A stretch of DNA of 64,000 bases, taken from contig NZ_WRPM01000068.1 of NCBI RefSeq assembly GCF_009758175.1, positions 32,311 to 96,310 on the forward strand. Direction: 5' to 3'. Below the pieces are notes generated by a model, which did not search any database, had not been told where the DNA came from, and saw only the letters and a list, made by a program, of their open reading frames with translations. Each line of letters starts with the position of its first letter. The first letter of the stretch is position 1. This document shows positions 56,524-64,000 of the stretch, one piece after another. This DNA is from Nesterenkonia alkaliphila. GTDB lineage: Bacteria; Actinomycetota; Actinomycetes; Actinomycetales; Micrococcaceae. The position numbers were made by a program, and so were the translations under genes.

Positions 56524-57735
56524 ATGACCACGCTCGAAGGCCCCATCCCGGAGGAGCCCGCCGGCCGGGGGACTCCCGGCCCCCAGGGCAGCCAGGGTGA
56601 GCAGGCGGCGTCGTCGTCGAAGAACACCAAGAAGGACGCCGGCACCCGCTCCTCCGGCTCCCTGATCTGGCGCCGGTTCAAGCGGCACAAGCTGGCGGTG
56701 GTCTCGCTGTGGATCGTGATCGGGGTGTATCTCATCGCGATCTTCGCCGATGTCATCGCCCCACGGCCTGCCGGGGACTACAACCCGGATTATCCCTATG
56801 TTCCGCCGCAGTCGATTACTCTGACCGACCCCGGGGACGGCCGCGGGTTGGGCCTCTATGTGCACGGCTACACCCAGGAGCTGGATCCGGTCTCCTGGAA
56901 CCGGTACTACACCGAAGACCCTGATGAGCTGCACAAGCTCGGCTTCTTTGTGGAATCCGGCCACGACTACAGGTTCCTGGGCCTGTTTGAGACTGACCGC
57001 AAGCTCTTCGCCCCCGAGGATGCCGACGCCCCGTTCTTTCTGATGGGTGCCGACGCCAATGGGCGCGATATCTTCTCCCGGGTCATCTACGGCACTCAGA
57101 TATCAATGTCCATCGGGCTGATCGGAGTGGTGCTGAGTCTGGTCATCGGCATCACCCTGGGTGCCGCGGCCGGGTTCTTCCGCGGTCCCGTGGACGCCTT
57201 CATCCAGCGGATCACCGAGTTGTTCATGTCGCTGCCCTCCATCCCGCTGTGGATGGCCCTGGCCGCAGCGATCCCACGGGAATGGGGCCCGCTGACCATC
57301 TACTTTGCGATCACCGTGCTGCTCTCGCTGATCGGCTGGACCTCTTTGGCCAGGGAGGTCCGCGGCAGGGTGCTCACGCTGCGCAGCGAGGACTATGTGG
57401 TGGCCGCCAGGCTGGACGGAGCCAGCCGGTACCGGGTGATCCGCCGGCATATCCTGCCCAGTCTGACCAGCCATATCATCGCCTCGGTCACACTGGCGGT
57501 GCCGGCGATGATCCTGGCTGAGACCTCCCTGAGCTTCCTGGGCCTGGGGCTGCAGCCGCCGATCGTTTCCTGGGGTGTGCTGCTGCAGGAGGCGCAGAAC
57601 ATCCGCAGTGTGCTCACCGCGCCCTGGCTGCTGATCGTACCCTCAGCCGCGGTGGTGATCGCCACCCTGGCGCTGAACTTCCTCGGCGATGGGCTGCGCG
57701 ATGCCGCCGACCCCTACGGAGGTGCCGTGAAATGA
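56524..57735 (+). CDS. ABC importer permease 2 (DppC/OppC type)
   Basis: A 403-residue permease. A low-complexity hydrophilic N-terminus (about 50 residues) precedes IWRRFKRHKLAVVSLWIVIGVYLIAIF. A long outer insertion (about 80-180) follows before GADANGRDIFSRVIYGTQIS. The EAA loop is LTLRSEDYVVAARLDGASRYRVI. GAGGAG is 6 nt from the ATG at 56524; an upstream in-frame start (56479) would overlap permease 1 and is unlikely. The extended loop goes with the long binding protein, supporting a special ligand class. Confidence 0.88.
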   Translation: MTTLEGPIPEEPAGRGTPGPQGSQGEQAASSSKNTKKDAGTRSSGSLIWRRFKRHKLAVVSLWIVIGVYLIAIFADVIAPRPAGDYNPDYPYVPPQSITLTDPGDGRGLGLYVHGYTQELDPVSWNRYYTEDPDELHKLGFFVESGHDYRFLGLFETDRKLFAPEDADAPFFLMGADANGRDIFSRVIYGTQISMSIGLIGVVLSLVIGITLGAAAGFFRGPVDAFIQRITELFMSLPSIPLWMALAAAIPREWGPLTIYFAITVLLSLIGWTSLAREVRGRVLTLRSEDYVVAARLDGASRYRVIRRHILPSLTSHIIASVTLAVPAMILAETSLSFLGLGLQPPIVSWGVLLQEAQNIRSVLTAPWLLIVPSAAVVIATLALNFLGDGLRDAADPYGGAVK

Positions 57736-59801
57736 ATGACTCTTTAGGTGTGAAGGTCGGTGCCACTGCAGCCGGCCGGGGCGGACCCCTGACCTCAGGG
57801 TCCCGCTCGAATGCAGAGCATTCGGGTGGGCCAGGTCAGGGAGCGAGCGGGATATCCCCGCCGGAGGGACCAGCACTGATGACGACGACGCCGCAGCACG
57901 GGGTAGCTGCCCCCACTCCCCTGCTGCAGATTCAGAACCTGACAGTGCAGTTCCCGACCGAGGAGCGGCTGGTCACCGCTGTGGCTGGAGCTGATCTGAC
58001 CATCCTCGAGAATCAGGTGCACTGCCTGGTGGGTGAGTCCGGCTCCGGGAAGTCCCAGACCGCCCGGGCAGCCCTGGCCCTGCTGGACCCGCCGGGGCGA
58101 GTGGCGGGCGGGCAGATGCTCTTCCACCAGTCCGACGGACAGGTGCTGGACCTGGCCGGACTGAAGCCCCGGGGCAAGCGCATGCGGCATATCCGCGGCG
58201 GGGAGATCGGCATGATCTTCCAGGAGCCGGCTCGCAGCCTCTCGCCCATGCACACCGTGGGGTTCCAGATCGCTGAGGCCATGCGCCTGCACCGGGGCCT
58301 GAATAAGCAGGAGTCCTGGGATGCCGCAGTGGAGGCCCTGCGGGCGGTACGCATCCCGCGTGCTGAGCTGCGCGCCAAGTCCTATCCGTTTGAGCTCTCC
58401 GGGGGGATGCGGCAAAGGGCGATGATCGCTATCGCGCTGGCTGGTCAGCCACGGCTGCTGATCGCCGATGAGCCCACCACCGCCCTGGACGTCACCACCC
58501 AGGCTCAGATCCTGGATCTGCTGCGTGAGATCCAGGCTGAACGCGATATGGCGATCCTGTTCATCACCCATGATCTGGGCGTGGTCGCTGAGATGGCTGA
58601 TGAGGTCTCGGTGATGCGCCGCGGCGAGATCGTGGAGCGCAAGCCGGTCCATGACCTCTTCGCCGCACCGCAGCATCCCTATACCAAGATGCTGCTCGAA
58701 GCCACCCCCAAACTGCGGGTAGGCAGGAGCTCACAGACCGAGGACCAGCCCGCAGACCCTGGGCTGGTCACCGCCGCTGCGCCCACCGGGCCACAGGCTG
58801 AGCAACCGCTGGTGGAGGTACGCGACCTGACCCGCTCCTTCACGCTGAAGAGCGGGGCGCTGGGGCTGCGCCGCAGTCAGCTGCACGCGGTGGACGGGGT
58901 GGACCTGGACATCTACGCCGGAGAGACCCTGGGCTTGGTGGGTGAATCCGGCTGCGGGAAGTCCACCCTGGCCAAATGCCTGCTGCGGGTGGAGAAGCCC
59001 ACCGGCGGGAGCATCATCCAGCGGCTGACCAAAGCCCCCACCGGGGATGTGGCCGCAGTGCCGGAGCGTCACCTGGGCGAATACCGCCAGCAGATGCGCA
59101 TGGTCTTCCAGGACCCCTTCGCCTCGCTGAACCCGCGGATGACCGTGCGGGACATCCTGCTGGAGCCGGTGCGCGGCGACGGGCCGGTCGCGGATGAGTG
59201 GCTGGTGGAGCTGCTGGACCTGGTGGGCCTGGAGGCCGAACACCTTGAGCGCTATCCGCATGCCTTCTCCGGAGGGCAGCGGCAGCGGATCGGCATCGCC
59301 CGGGCCATTGCCACCGACCCCCAGGTGCTGGTGGCTGATGAGGCGGTCTCAGCCCTGGACGTCTCAGTGCGCGCACAGGTCTTGGACCTGATGTCCCAGC
59401 TGCAGGCCGAGCGGGGACTGAGCTACCTGTTCATCTCCCATGACATGTCCACTGTGGAGCATCTCAGTGACCGGGTGGCGGTGATGTACCTGGGCAGGCT
59501 GGTTGAGACTGCGCCCACCGCTGAGCTGTTCACCCGGCCTATGCATCCCTATACCGAGACGCTGCTCTCTGCGGTCCCGATCGCTGACCCGGTGCGGCAG
59601 CGCGCCCGGGCGCGCATCGAGATCTCCGGGGAGCTGCCGGACCCCACGCAGAAGCCCTCGGGCTGTCCGTTCCGCAGCCGCTGCCGGTTCGCCCAGGAGA
59701 TCTGCGCCACCGAAACGCCCCGGCTGCGTCAGACCGCTGAGGGCCGCCAGGCCGCCTGCCACTTCGCCGAGGAGATTCGGCTCACCGGCATTCTGCGATG
59801 A
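57732..59801 (+). CDS. ABC importer tandem ATPase (DppD-DppF fusion)
   Basis: A 689-residue protein with two complete nucleotide-binding domains. First: GESGSGKSQ (near 101), signature LSGGMRQRAMIA, Walker B LLIADEPTTALD. Second: GESGCGKST (near 402), FSGGQRQRIGIARAI and VLVADEAVSALD. The C-terminal CPFRSRCRFAQEIC is the Cys motif of oligopeptide-type ATPases. Two starts are possible. The ATG at 57732 has GGAGGTG 7 nt upstream and overlaps the permease stop. The ATG at 57879 has GGAGGG 10 nt upstream and removes a 49-residue, Gly/Ser-rich extension encoded partly by a palindromic repeat. Confidence 0.9.
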   Translation: MNDSLGVKVGATAAGRGGPLTSGSRSNAEHSGGPGQGASGISPPEGPALMTTTPQHGVAAPTPLLQIQNLTVQFPTEERLVTAVAGADLTILENQVHCLVGESGSGKSQTARAALALLDPPGRVAGGQMLFHQSDGQVLDLAGLKPRGKRMRHIRGGEIGMIFQEPARSLSPMHTVGFQIAEAMRLHRGLNKQESWDAAVEALRAVRIPRAELRAKSYPFELSGGMRQRAMIAIALAGQPRLLIADEPTTALDVTTQAQILDLLREIQAERDMAILFITHDLGVVAEMADEVSVMRRGEIVERKPVHDLFAAPQHPYTKMLLEATPKLRVGRSSQTEDQPADPGLVTAAAPTGPQAEQPLVEVRDLTRSFTLKSGALGLRRSQLHAVDGVDLDIYAGETLGLVGESGCGKSTLAKCLLRVEKPTGGSIIQRLTKAPTGDVAAVPERHLGEYRQQMRMVFQDPFASLNPRMTVRDILLEPVRGDGPVADEWLVELLDLVGLEAEHLERYPHAFSGGQRQRIGIARAIATDPQVLVADEAVSALDVSVRAQVLDLMSQLQAERGLSYLFISHDMSTVEHLSDRVAVMYLGRLVETAPTAELFTRPMHPYTETLLSAVPIADPVRQRARARIEISGELPDPTQKPSGCPFRSRCRFAQEICATETPRLRQTAEGRQAACHFAEEIRLTGILR
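57773..57824. repeat. palindromic repeat, copy A (in frame in the tandem ATPase)
   Basis: The unit at 57773-57805 matches 57-bp-scale element copy B (63942-63974) at 29 of 33 positions. It has CGGCCG, then a GGACCC...GGGTCC stem around CTGACCTCA. Directly after is a second hairpin CGAATGC-AGA-GCATTCG (57808-57824). It lies in the N-terminal extension of the ATPase (residues about 14-31). Design resembles REP/BIME elements, though here inside a reading frame. Confidence 0.6.
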
Positions 59802-59931
59802 GCATCACTGTGCGCCGGCAGTCGATCTTTAGCCGGCGTTCACCAGTCATTCACCACTGCGCCGCAGCAGGTTTCCTAGGGCTCCATAGCGTTTCGGGGT
59901 AAGCCATTCACTGACTGAGGGGAAATCTGAA

Positions 59932-60993
59932 GTGCGCACACGCAACCTGTCTCTGGCCCCCGCCGCCCTGGCGGCTCTCTTCCTGGCCGCCTGCGGCGAC
60001 AACGGCGGATCCGCCGAGGCTGACCTGCCTGATGATCTGGAGGGTGAGCTGACTTTCGTCTGCTCCCCCAATGAGGAGCTCTGCGCAGCCTGGGCCGATG
60101 CCTTTGAGGCTGAGACCGGAGTGCAGACCAGCTTTGTACGGCTCTCCGCAGGCGAAGCGCTGGCCCGCCTGCAGGCCGGCGGGGAGGTCCCGGAGTTTGA
60201 TGTATGGCACGGCGGTCCGGCCGATACCTTCATCGCCGCCATCGAAGAAGGCCTGCTGGCTCCCTATCAGTCACCGGTGGCTGAGGAGATCGACGATGAG
60301 CTCAAGGACGCCGAGGGCTACTGGACCGGAATCTACTTGGGCGCAATCGCATTCTGCTCCAACCAGGACCGCCTGGACGAGCTCGGCGTGGACGCTCCCG
60401 AGTCCTGGGACGACCTGCTGGATCCGGCCTTCGCCGGTGAGCTCTCCATGGCGCACCCCGCGACCTCCGGCACCTCCTATACCCTGCTGTGGACCCAGGT
60501 GGAGCGGCTGGGCGGCGAGGATGCCGCCATCGACTATATGCGTGAGCTGGACCAGAACGTGCTGCAGTACACTCGCTCCGGCTCCGCACCGGCTCAGATG
60601 GCCGGGCGCGGTGAGGTCACCAGTGCTCTGATGTTCGCCCACGGCTGCCAGTCCCAGATCGAGGAGGGCTTCGACAACCTCACTATCTCCTTCCCGGAGG
60701 AGACCGGTTATGAGATCGGGGCGGTGGCGATGATCGAGGGCACCCAGAATGAGGAGAACGCCCAGGCCTACATCGACTGGGCGCTGAGCCCGGCCGCCCA
60801 GGACATCGGACCGGAGGAGGGGAACTTCCAGTCCCTGACCCACCCGGAGTCCATCTCCGATGACCGGATGGTGAACCTGGATGACATCAACCTGGTCGAC
60901 TACGACTTCGAGCGGGCCGGTGAGAGCCGAATCGAGCTGACCCAACGGTTCGACGACGAGATCGCCGAAGAGCCTGCCGAAGACGCGGAGTAG
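59932..60993 (+). CDS. ABC importer substrate-binding lipoprotein (ferric-ion/AfuA type)
   Basis: A 353-residue lipoprotein; lipobox LAAC with Cys at 22. The body fits the family-1/AfuA-FbpA class: LTFVCSPNEELCAAWADAFEAETG, EFDVWHGGPADTFIAAIEEG and HPATSGTSYTLLWTQVE. Proteins with the GGPADTF segment are usually annotated as iron(III) or 2-aminoethylphosphonate binders; the metal or phosphonate ligand cannot be settled by eye. It has a very acidic C-terminus. GTG start with GGGG about 9 nt upstream. It is 131 bp after the previous operon, a gap with no gene. Heads a three-gene operon. Confidence 0.85.
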   Translation: MRTRNLSLAPAALAALFLAACGDNGGSAEADLPDDLEGELTFVCSPNEELCAAWADAFEAETGVQTSFVRLSAGEALARLQAGGEVPEFDVWHGGPADTFIAAIEEGLLAPYQSPVAEEIDDELKDAEGYWTGIYLGAIAFCSNQDRLDELGVDAPESWDDLLDPAFAGELSMAHPATSGTSYTLLWTQVERLGGEDAAIDYMRELDQNVLQYTRSGSAPAQMAGRGEVTSALMFAHGCQSQIEEGFDNLTISFPEETGYEIGAVAMIEGTQNEENAQAYIDWALSPAAQDIGPEEGNFQSLTHPESISDDRMVNLDDINLVDYDFERAGESRIELTQRFDDEIAEEPAEDAE

Positions 60994-61001
60994 ATCCGCC
61001 G

Positions 61002-62783
61002 ATGAGCCTCGGCTCTGTCACCGCTGTGGCCCCGGCGGGGCCGGCGGCACCTGAGTCAGACCCCACGCAGACGCTGCCGCCCGCCCACCGGGGGCGGCGG
61101 CGCCGGGGCAGGGCAGGGGCCCGTATGGACGGGGTCACCCTGGCCATGCTGCTGCTGGTGCTGGCGGCGCTGACCCTACTCATCGGCCTGCCGGTGTTCA
61201 ATGTACTCAGTGAGGCCTTCTCCGAGGACGGCATGGCTGTACTCGAGCGGTTCTTCACCTCCCGGGTGCAGCGGGGAATGTTCATCAATACGGTGCTGCT
61301 GGGACTGACCACCGGAGTGATCGGCACTGCAGTGGCCTTTATGATGGCCTACGCCCAGGCCAGGATGCGGTTCCCGGGGCAGCGGATCGTGCATCTGCTG
61401 ACCCTGGTGCCGATCATCTCCCCGCCCTTCGCGGTGGCGGCCTCCACCATCACGCTCTTCGGCCGCTCCGGGATGATCACCGAGGGCATCTTCGGGATCC
61501 GCTCTGACTTCATCTACGGGCTGACCGGGCTGACCTTTGTGCTGGCGCTGAGCTATATGCCGCTGGCATATCTGAACCTGCTGGGAATGATCCGGGCCCT
61601 GGACCCGGCCCATGAGGAGGCGGCCGCCTCCCTGGGGGCCTCCCGGTGGCGGGTCTTCCGCACTGTGACCCTGCCGATGCTGGTGCCCGGGTTCGGTGGC
61701 GCCTTCCTGCTGCTGTTCGTGGAGGCGATCAGCGACCTCTCCAACCCCTTGGTGCTCGGCGGAGACTACTCGGTGCTGGCCTCCAGCGCCTATAACGCCA
61801 TCATCGGGCAGTACAACCTGCCCGGCGGGGCGGCCTACGCCCTGGTGCTGATGATCCCGGCAGTCTCGGTGTTCATCATTCAGCGCTACTGGGCCCAGCG
61901 GGGCTCGCATATCTCGGTGACCGGCAAACCCTCAGGCCGTGCTCCGGTGACCACGGCCCCCGGCGTCGTCGTCCCGGTGCTGGCCGGGGTGTACCTGTTC
62001 GCCAGTACTGTGGTGCTGCTCTACGGGACTATCGTATTCGGGGCGTTCGTGCGGATTCTGGGTGTGAACAACAGCTTCACCCTGGATAACTTCCGGTACG
62101 TGCTCACCGGGAACATCGGCAGCGAGGCGATGGTGCACACTATCCGAATGGCGCTGGTGGCCACCCCTGTGGCCGGGCTGCTGGGCATGCTCATCGCCTG
62201 GCTGGTGGTGACCAAGCTGCGCCGCAGCGCGGGACTGCTGGACTTCTTGGGCATGCTGGGCATCGCGATCCCCGGCACGGTGATCGGCATCGGCTATCTG
62301 CTCAGCTACTCCACGCCCACCACGATCTTCGGGGTGCCGGTGCTGCCTGCCCTGGTGGGCGGCTCCACAGCATTCGGTGGGGCGGTGGCCATTGTGATGG
62401 CCTTCTGCTCCAGCTCCACTCCGTCGGGGCAGCGGGTGGGGATTGCGGCGCTGAAGCAGATCGACCCCAGCCTTGAGGAGGCCAGCCAGTCCCTGGGGGT
62501 CTCCACCGCCGGGACGTTCCGGCGGATCACCCTGCCGCTGATCAGACCGGCATTCATGGCCGCGCTGATGTATGCCTTCGCCTCGGCGATGACTTCGATC
62601 TCGGCGGTGATCTTCCTGACCACCCCCAGAGCCAGACTACTGACCCAGCAGATCCAGAACATGGTGGAGCGTGGGCAGTTCGGCAATGCCTTCGCCTACT
62701 GCGTGGTGCTGATGGTGATCGTGCTGCTGGCCATGCTGCTCATCCACCTGCTGACCAAAAAGATGAGGAGTGTCCACCAGTGA
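61002..62783 (+). CDS. ABC importer double permease (ferric-ion type)
   Basis: A 593-residue permease with two homologous halves, about twelve TM helices in all. Each half has the EAA loop: ALDPAHEEAAASLGASRWRVF (near 200) and QIDPSLEEASQSLGVSTAGTF (near 490). That FbpB/AfuB layout means one chain forms the whole membrane channel. A 45-residue Pro/Arg-rich cytoplasmic start precedes TM1. It begins 8 bp after the binding-protein gene and ends overlapping the ATPase gene. Confidence 0.9.
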   Translation: MSLGSVTAVAPAGPAAPESDPTQTLPPAHRGRRRRGRAGARMDGVTLAMLLLVLAALTLLIGLPVFNVLSEAFSEDGMAVLERFFTSRVQRGMFINTVLLGLTTGVIGTAVAFMMAYAQARMRFPGQRIVHLLTLVPIISPPFAVAASTITLFGRSGMITEGIFGIRSDFIYGLTGLTFVLALSYMPLAYLNLLGMIRALDPAHEEAAASLGASRWRVFRTVTLPMLVPGFGGAFLLLFVEAISDLSNPLVLGGDYSVLASSAYNAIIGQYNLPGGAAYALVLMIPAVSVFIIQRYWAQRGSHISVTGKPSGRAPVTTAPGVVVPVLAGVYLFASTVVLLYGTIVFGAFVRILGVNNSFTLDNFRYVLTGNIGSEAMVHTIRMALVATPVAGLLGMLIAWLVVTKLRRSAGLLDFLGMLGIAIPGTVIGIGYLLSYSTPTTIFGVPVLPALVGGSTAFGGAVAIVMAFCSSSTPSGQRVGIAALKQIDPSLEEASQSLGVSTAGTFRRITLPLIRPAFMAALMYAFASAMTSISAVIFLTTPRARLLTQQIQNMVERGQFGNAFAYCVVLMVIVLLAMLLIHLLTKKMRSVHQ

Positions 62784-63868
62784 CAGAGCAGAACGCAGGA
62801 GAGCTCGAACTGAGCCAGCTGGTCAAGATCTATGACCCGGCCAGCGAACTGCGCGCCGTGGACGGTCTCAGCCTGCGCATCGCAGCCGGGGAGTTCGTGA
62901 CCCTGCTGGGACCCTCCGGCTGCGGAAAGACCACTGTTCTGCGCACTGTGGCCGGTTTCGAGACGCCCACCTCGGGCAGCCTGACCCTGGACGGGAAAAA
63001 TCTGCTGCGGCTGGCCCCCAGCCGCCGCCCAGTCTCAATGGTCTTCCAGTCCTATGCGCTCTTCCCGCATATGACGGTGCGGGAGAATGTCGGCTATGGG
63101 CTCAAGGCAGCCGGGGTCAAGAGCCGCGAGCTCACAGAGCGGGTGGACCAGGCGCTGGCCACTATGAACCTTACCCCCTACGCCGATCGTGCCCCGGCTC
63201 AGCTCTCCGGGGGCCAGCAGCAGCGGGTGGCCCTTGCCCGGGCAATGGTCACCCGGCCCCAGGTGATGCTCTTCGACGAGCCGCTGTCCAATCTGGACGC
63301 CGCGCTGCGTGAGCAGATGCGCCTGGAGATCCGGCGGCTGCAGCGTCAGCTGGGCACCACTGCACTGTATGTGACCCATGACCAGGCCGAGGCGATGGCG
63401 ATGAGCGACCGGGTGGTGGTGATGAACTCCGGCCGGATCGAGCAGGCGGGTCCCCCCACTGAGATCTACCGCAGGCCCGCCTCCCGCTTTGTGGCCGGGT
63501 TCGTGGGTCGGGCGAACTTCTTTGAGGTGCAGCGTCAGCAGGTGGATGAATCCAGTGCCGAGATTCAGCTGTGGGGCGCCAGCTACCGTGTGCCGGCCCA
63601 TTCGCGGACCCGGGAGGCCCGGGAGGTGGTGCTGCTGGTGCGGCCCGAGTCCCTGCGCCTGGTCCCGGATGCAGCCGCTGAAGGGCCTGCCGCCGCAGTG
63701 GTCAGCGCCGCGGTGTTCATGGGTGACCGGGTGGAGTATGAGCTCAGCAGGGGCGAGCAGCGGCTGATGGCCACGGTGATGGACCCGGCTGAAGCGGAGA
63801 TCATCCCGGAGGGCAGCCGGGTGCGGATGGACCTGGTGCCCGAGCGCTCCTGGCTGCTGCCCGCCTGA
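62780..63868 (+). CDS. ABC importer ATPase (FbpC/PotA type)
   Basis: A 362-residue ATPase. Walker [10 protein letters not shown] (near 45), Q-loop [13 protein letters not shown], signature [15 protein letters not shown], Walker [17 protein letters not shown] and the switch His in [14 protein letters not shown] are intact. After about 240 comes a TOBE-type C-terminal domain ([10 protein letters not shown]). This type works with Fe(III), polyamine, phosphonate or sulfate importers; the fused permease favours ferric or phosphonate. GTG start overlapping the permease stop (GTGA). Confidence 0.92.
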   Translation: MTEQNAGELELSQLVKIYDPASELRAVDGLSLRIAAGEFVTLLGPSGCGKTTVLRTVAGFETPTSGSLTLDGKNLLRLAPSRRPVSMVFQSYALFPHMTVRENVGYGLKAAGVKSRELTERVDQALATMNLTPYADRAPAQLSGGQQQRVALARAMVTRPQVMLFDEPLSNLDAALREQMRLEIRRLQRQLGTTALYVTHDQAEAMAMSDRVVVMNSGRIEQAGPPTEIYRRPASRFVAGFVGRANFFEVQRQQVDESSAEIQLWGASYRVPAHSRTREAREVVLLVRPESLRLVPDAAAEGPAAAVVSAAVFMGDRVEYELSRGEQRLMATVMDPAEAEIIPEGSRVRMDLVPERSWLLPA

Positions 63869-63928
63869 GCTGCGCGCTGCCGCCCGCCTGAGACGCGCGA
63901 CCCGTGCCGCCGCCGGGACCAGCGTGAA

Positions 63929-63993
63929 GGCCGCGGAAACGCGGCCGAGGCGGACCCCTGACGTTGGGGTCCCGTGCAACCGGGGAGCGGTTG
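63929..63993. repeat. palindromic repeat cluster, copy B
   Basis: Three hairpins follow the importer operon: GGCCGCG-GAAA-CGCGGCC (63929-63946), the shared unit 63942-63974 with GGACCCC...GGGGTCC, and CAACC/GGTTG (63977-63993). The middle unit matches copy A (57773-57805) at 29 of 33 positions. Here it is intergenic and may double as the operon's transcription end. The window ends at once, so its full extent is unknown. Confidence 0.6.
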
Positions 63994-64000
63994 TGCGGGC

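Overview
This window comes from a high-GC actinobacterium, most likely a Micrococcaceae member resembling Nesterenkonia or Arthrobacter. The evidence is GC-rich codon use, the order rpoB-rpoC-rpsL-rpsG-fusA-tuf-S10-spc-secY-adk-map, no rpsN between rplE and rpsH (as known in Micrococcus luteus), GTG and TTG starts, apparent leaderless genes, and very acidic secreted proteins. The genus is inferred. No rRNA, tRNA, CRISPR array, insertion sequence or prophage was seen.

Layout. 1-2.05 kb: a tiny secreted two-cysteine peptide diverges from an orphan NarL/LuxR response regulator, followed by a NagD-type HAD phosphatase. 2.07-6.7 kb: a fused FAD/Fe-S D-lactate-type dehydrogenase with an operator-like palindrome at its start, and aminodeoxychorismate synthase (PabB). 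6.7-12.7 kb: TetR regulator, coiled-coil MMPL exporter, secreted lipoprotein and cardiolipin synthase. 12.75-17 kb: PabC-like lyase, then a TPP riboswitch controlling a YkoE-YkoDC vitamin-uptake transporter whose two ATPases and membrane component form one chain. 17-18.3 kb: nitrilase-family amidase, a DUF4235 membrane protein and an unlisted 56-residue membrane protein. 18.4-44.7 kb, all on the minus strand: the core translation and transcription block. Reading with transcription it is rpoB, rpoC, a DUF4349 lipoprotein, rpsL-rpsG-fusA-tuf, rpsJ to rpsQ, rplN to rplO, and secY-adk-map. 45-49.1 kb: a tightly overlapped MoxR/DUF58/DUF4129 operon, divergent from a second MMPL exporter (49.2 kb). 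That exporter is followed by a membrane-anchored protein whose outer domain resembles the lipoprotein beside the first MMPL. 53.4-59.8 kb: oligopeptide/oligosaccharide-type ABC importer. 59.9-63.9 kb: ferric-ion-type ABC importer.

Themes. (1) At least ten genes have a TANNNT -10 box ending 6-7 nt before the start codon and no convincing Shine-Dalgarno, implying leaderless mRNAs. Two of these promoters, for pabB and tetR, overlap each other symmetrically. (2) Short palindromic elements lie in frame inside three proteins: the PabB C-terminal insertion, the YkoD inter-domain linker and the N-terminal extension of a tandem ABC ATPase. The last belongs to a repeat with a second copy at the right edge of the window. 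(3) Two MMPL exporters are each paired with a similar extracytoplasmic domain. These, and the two-cysteine peptide, are the best candidates for undescribed biology here.
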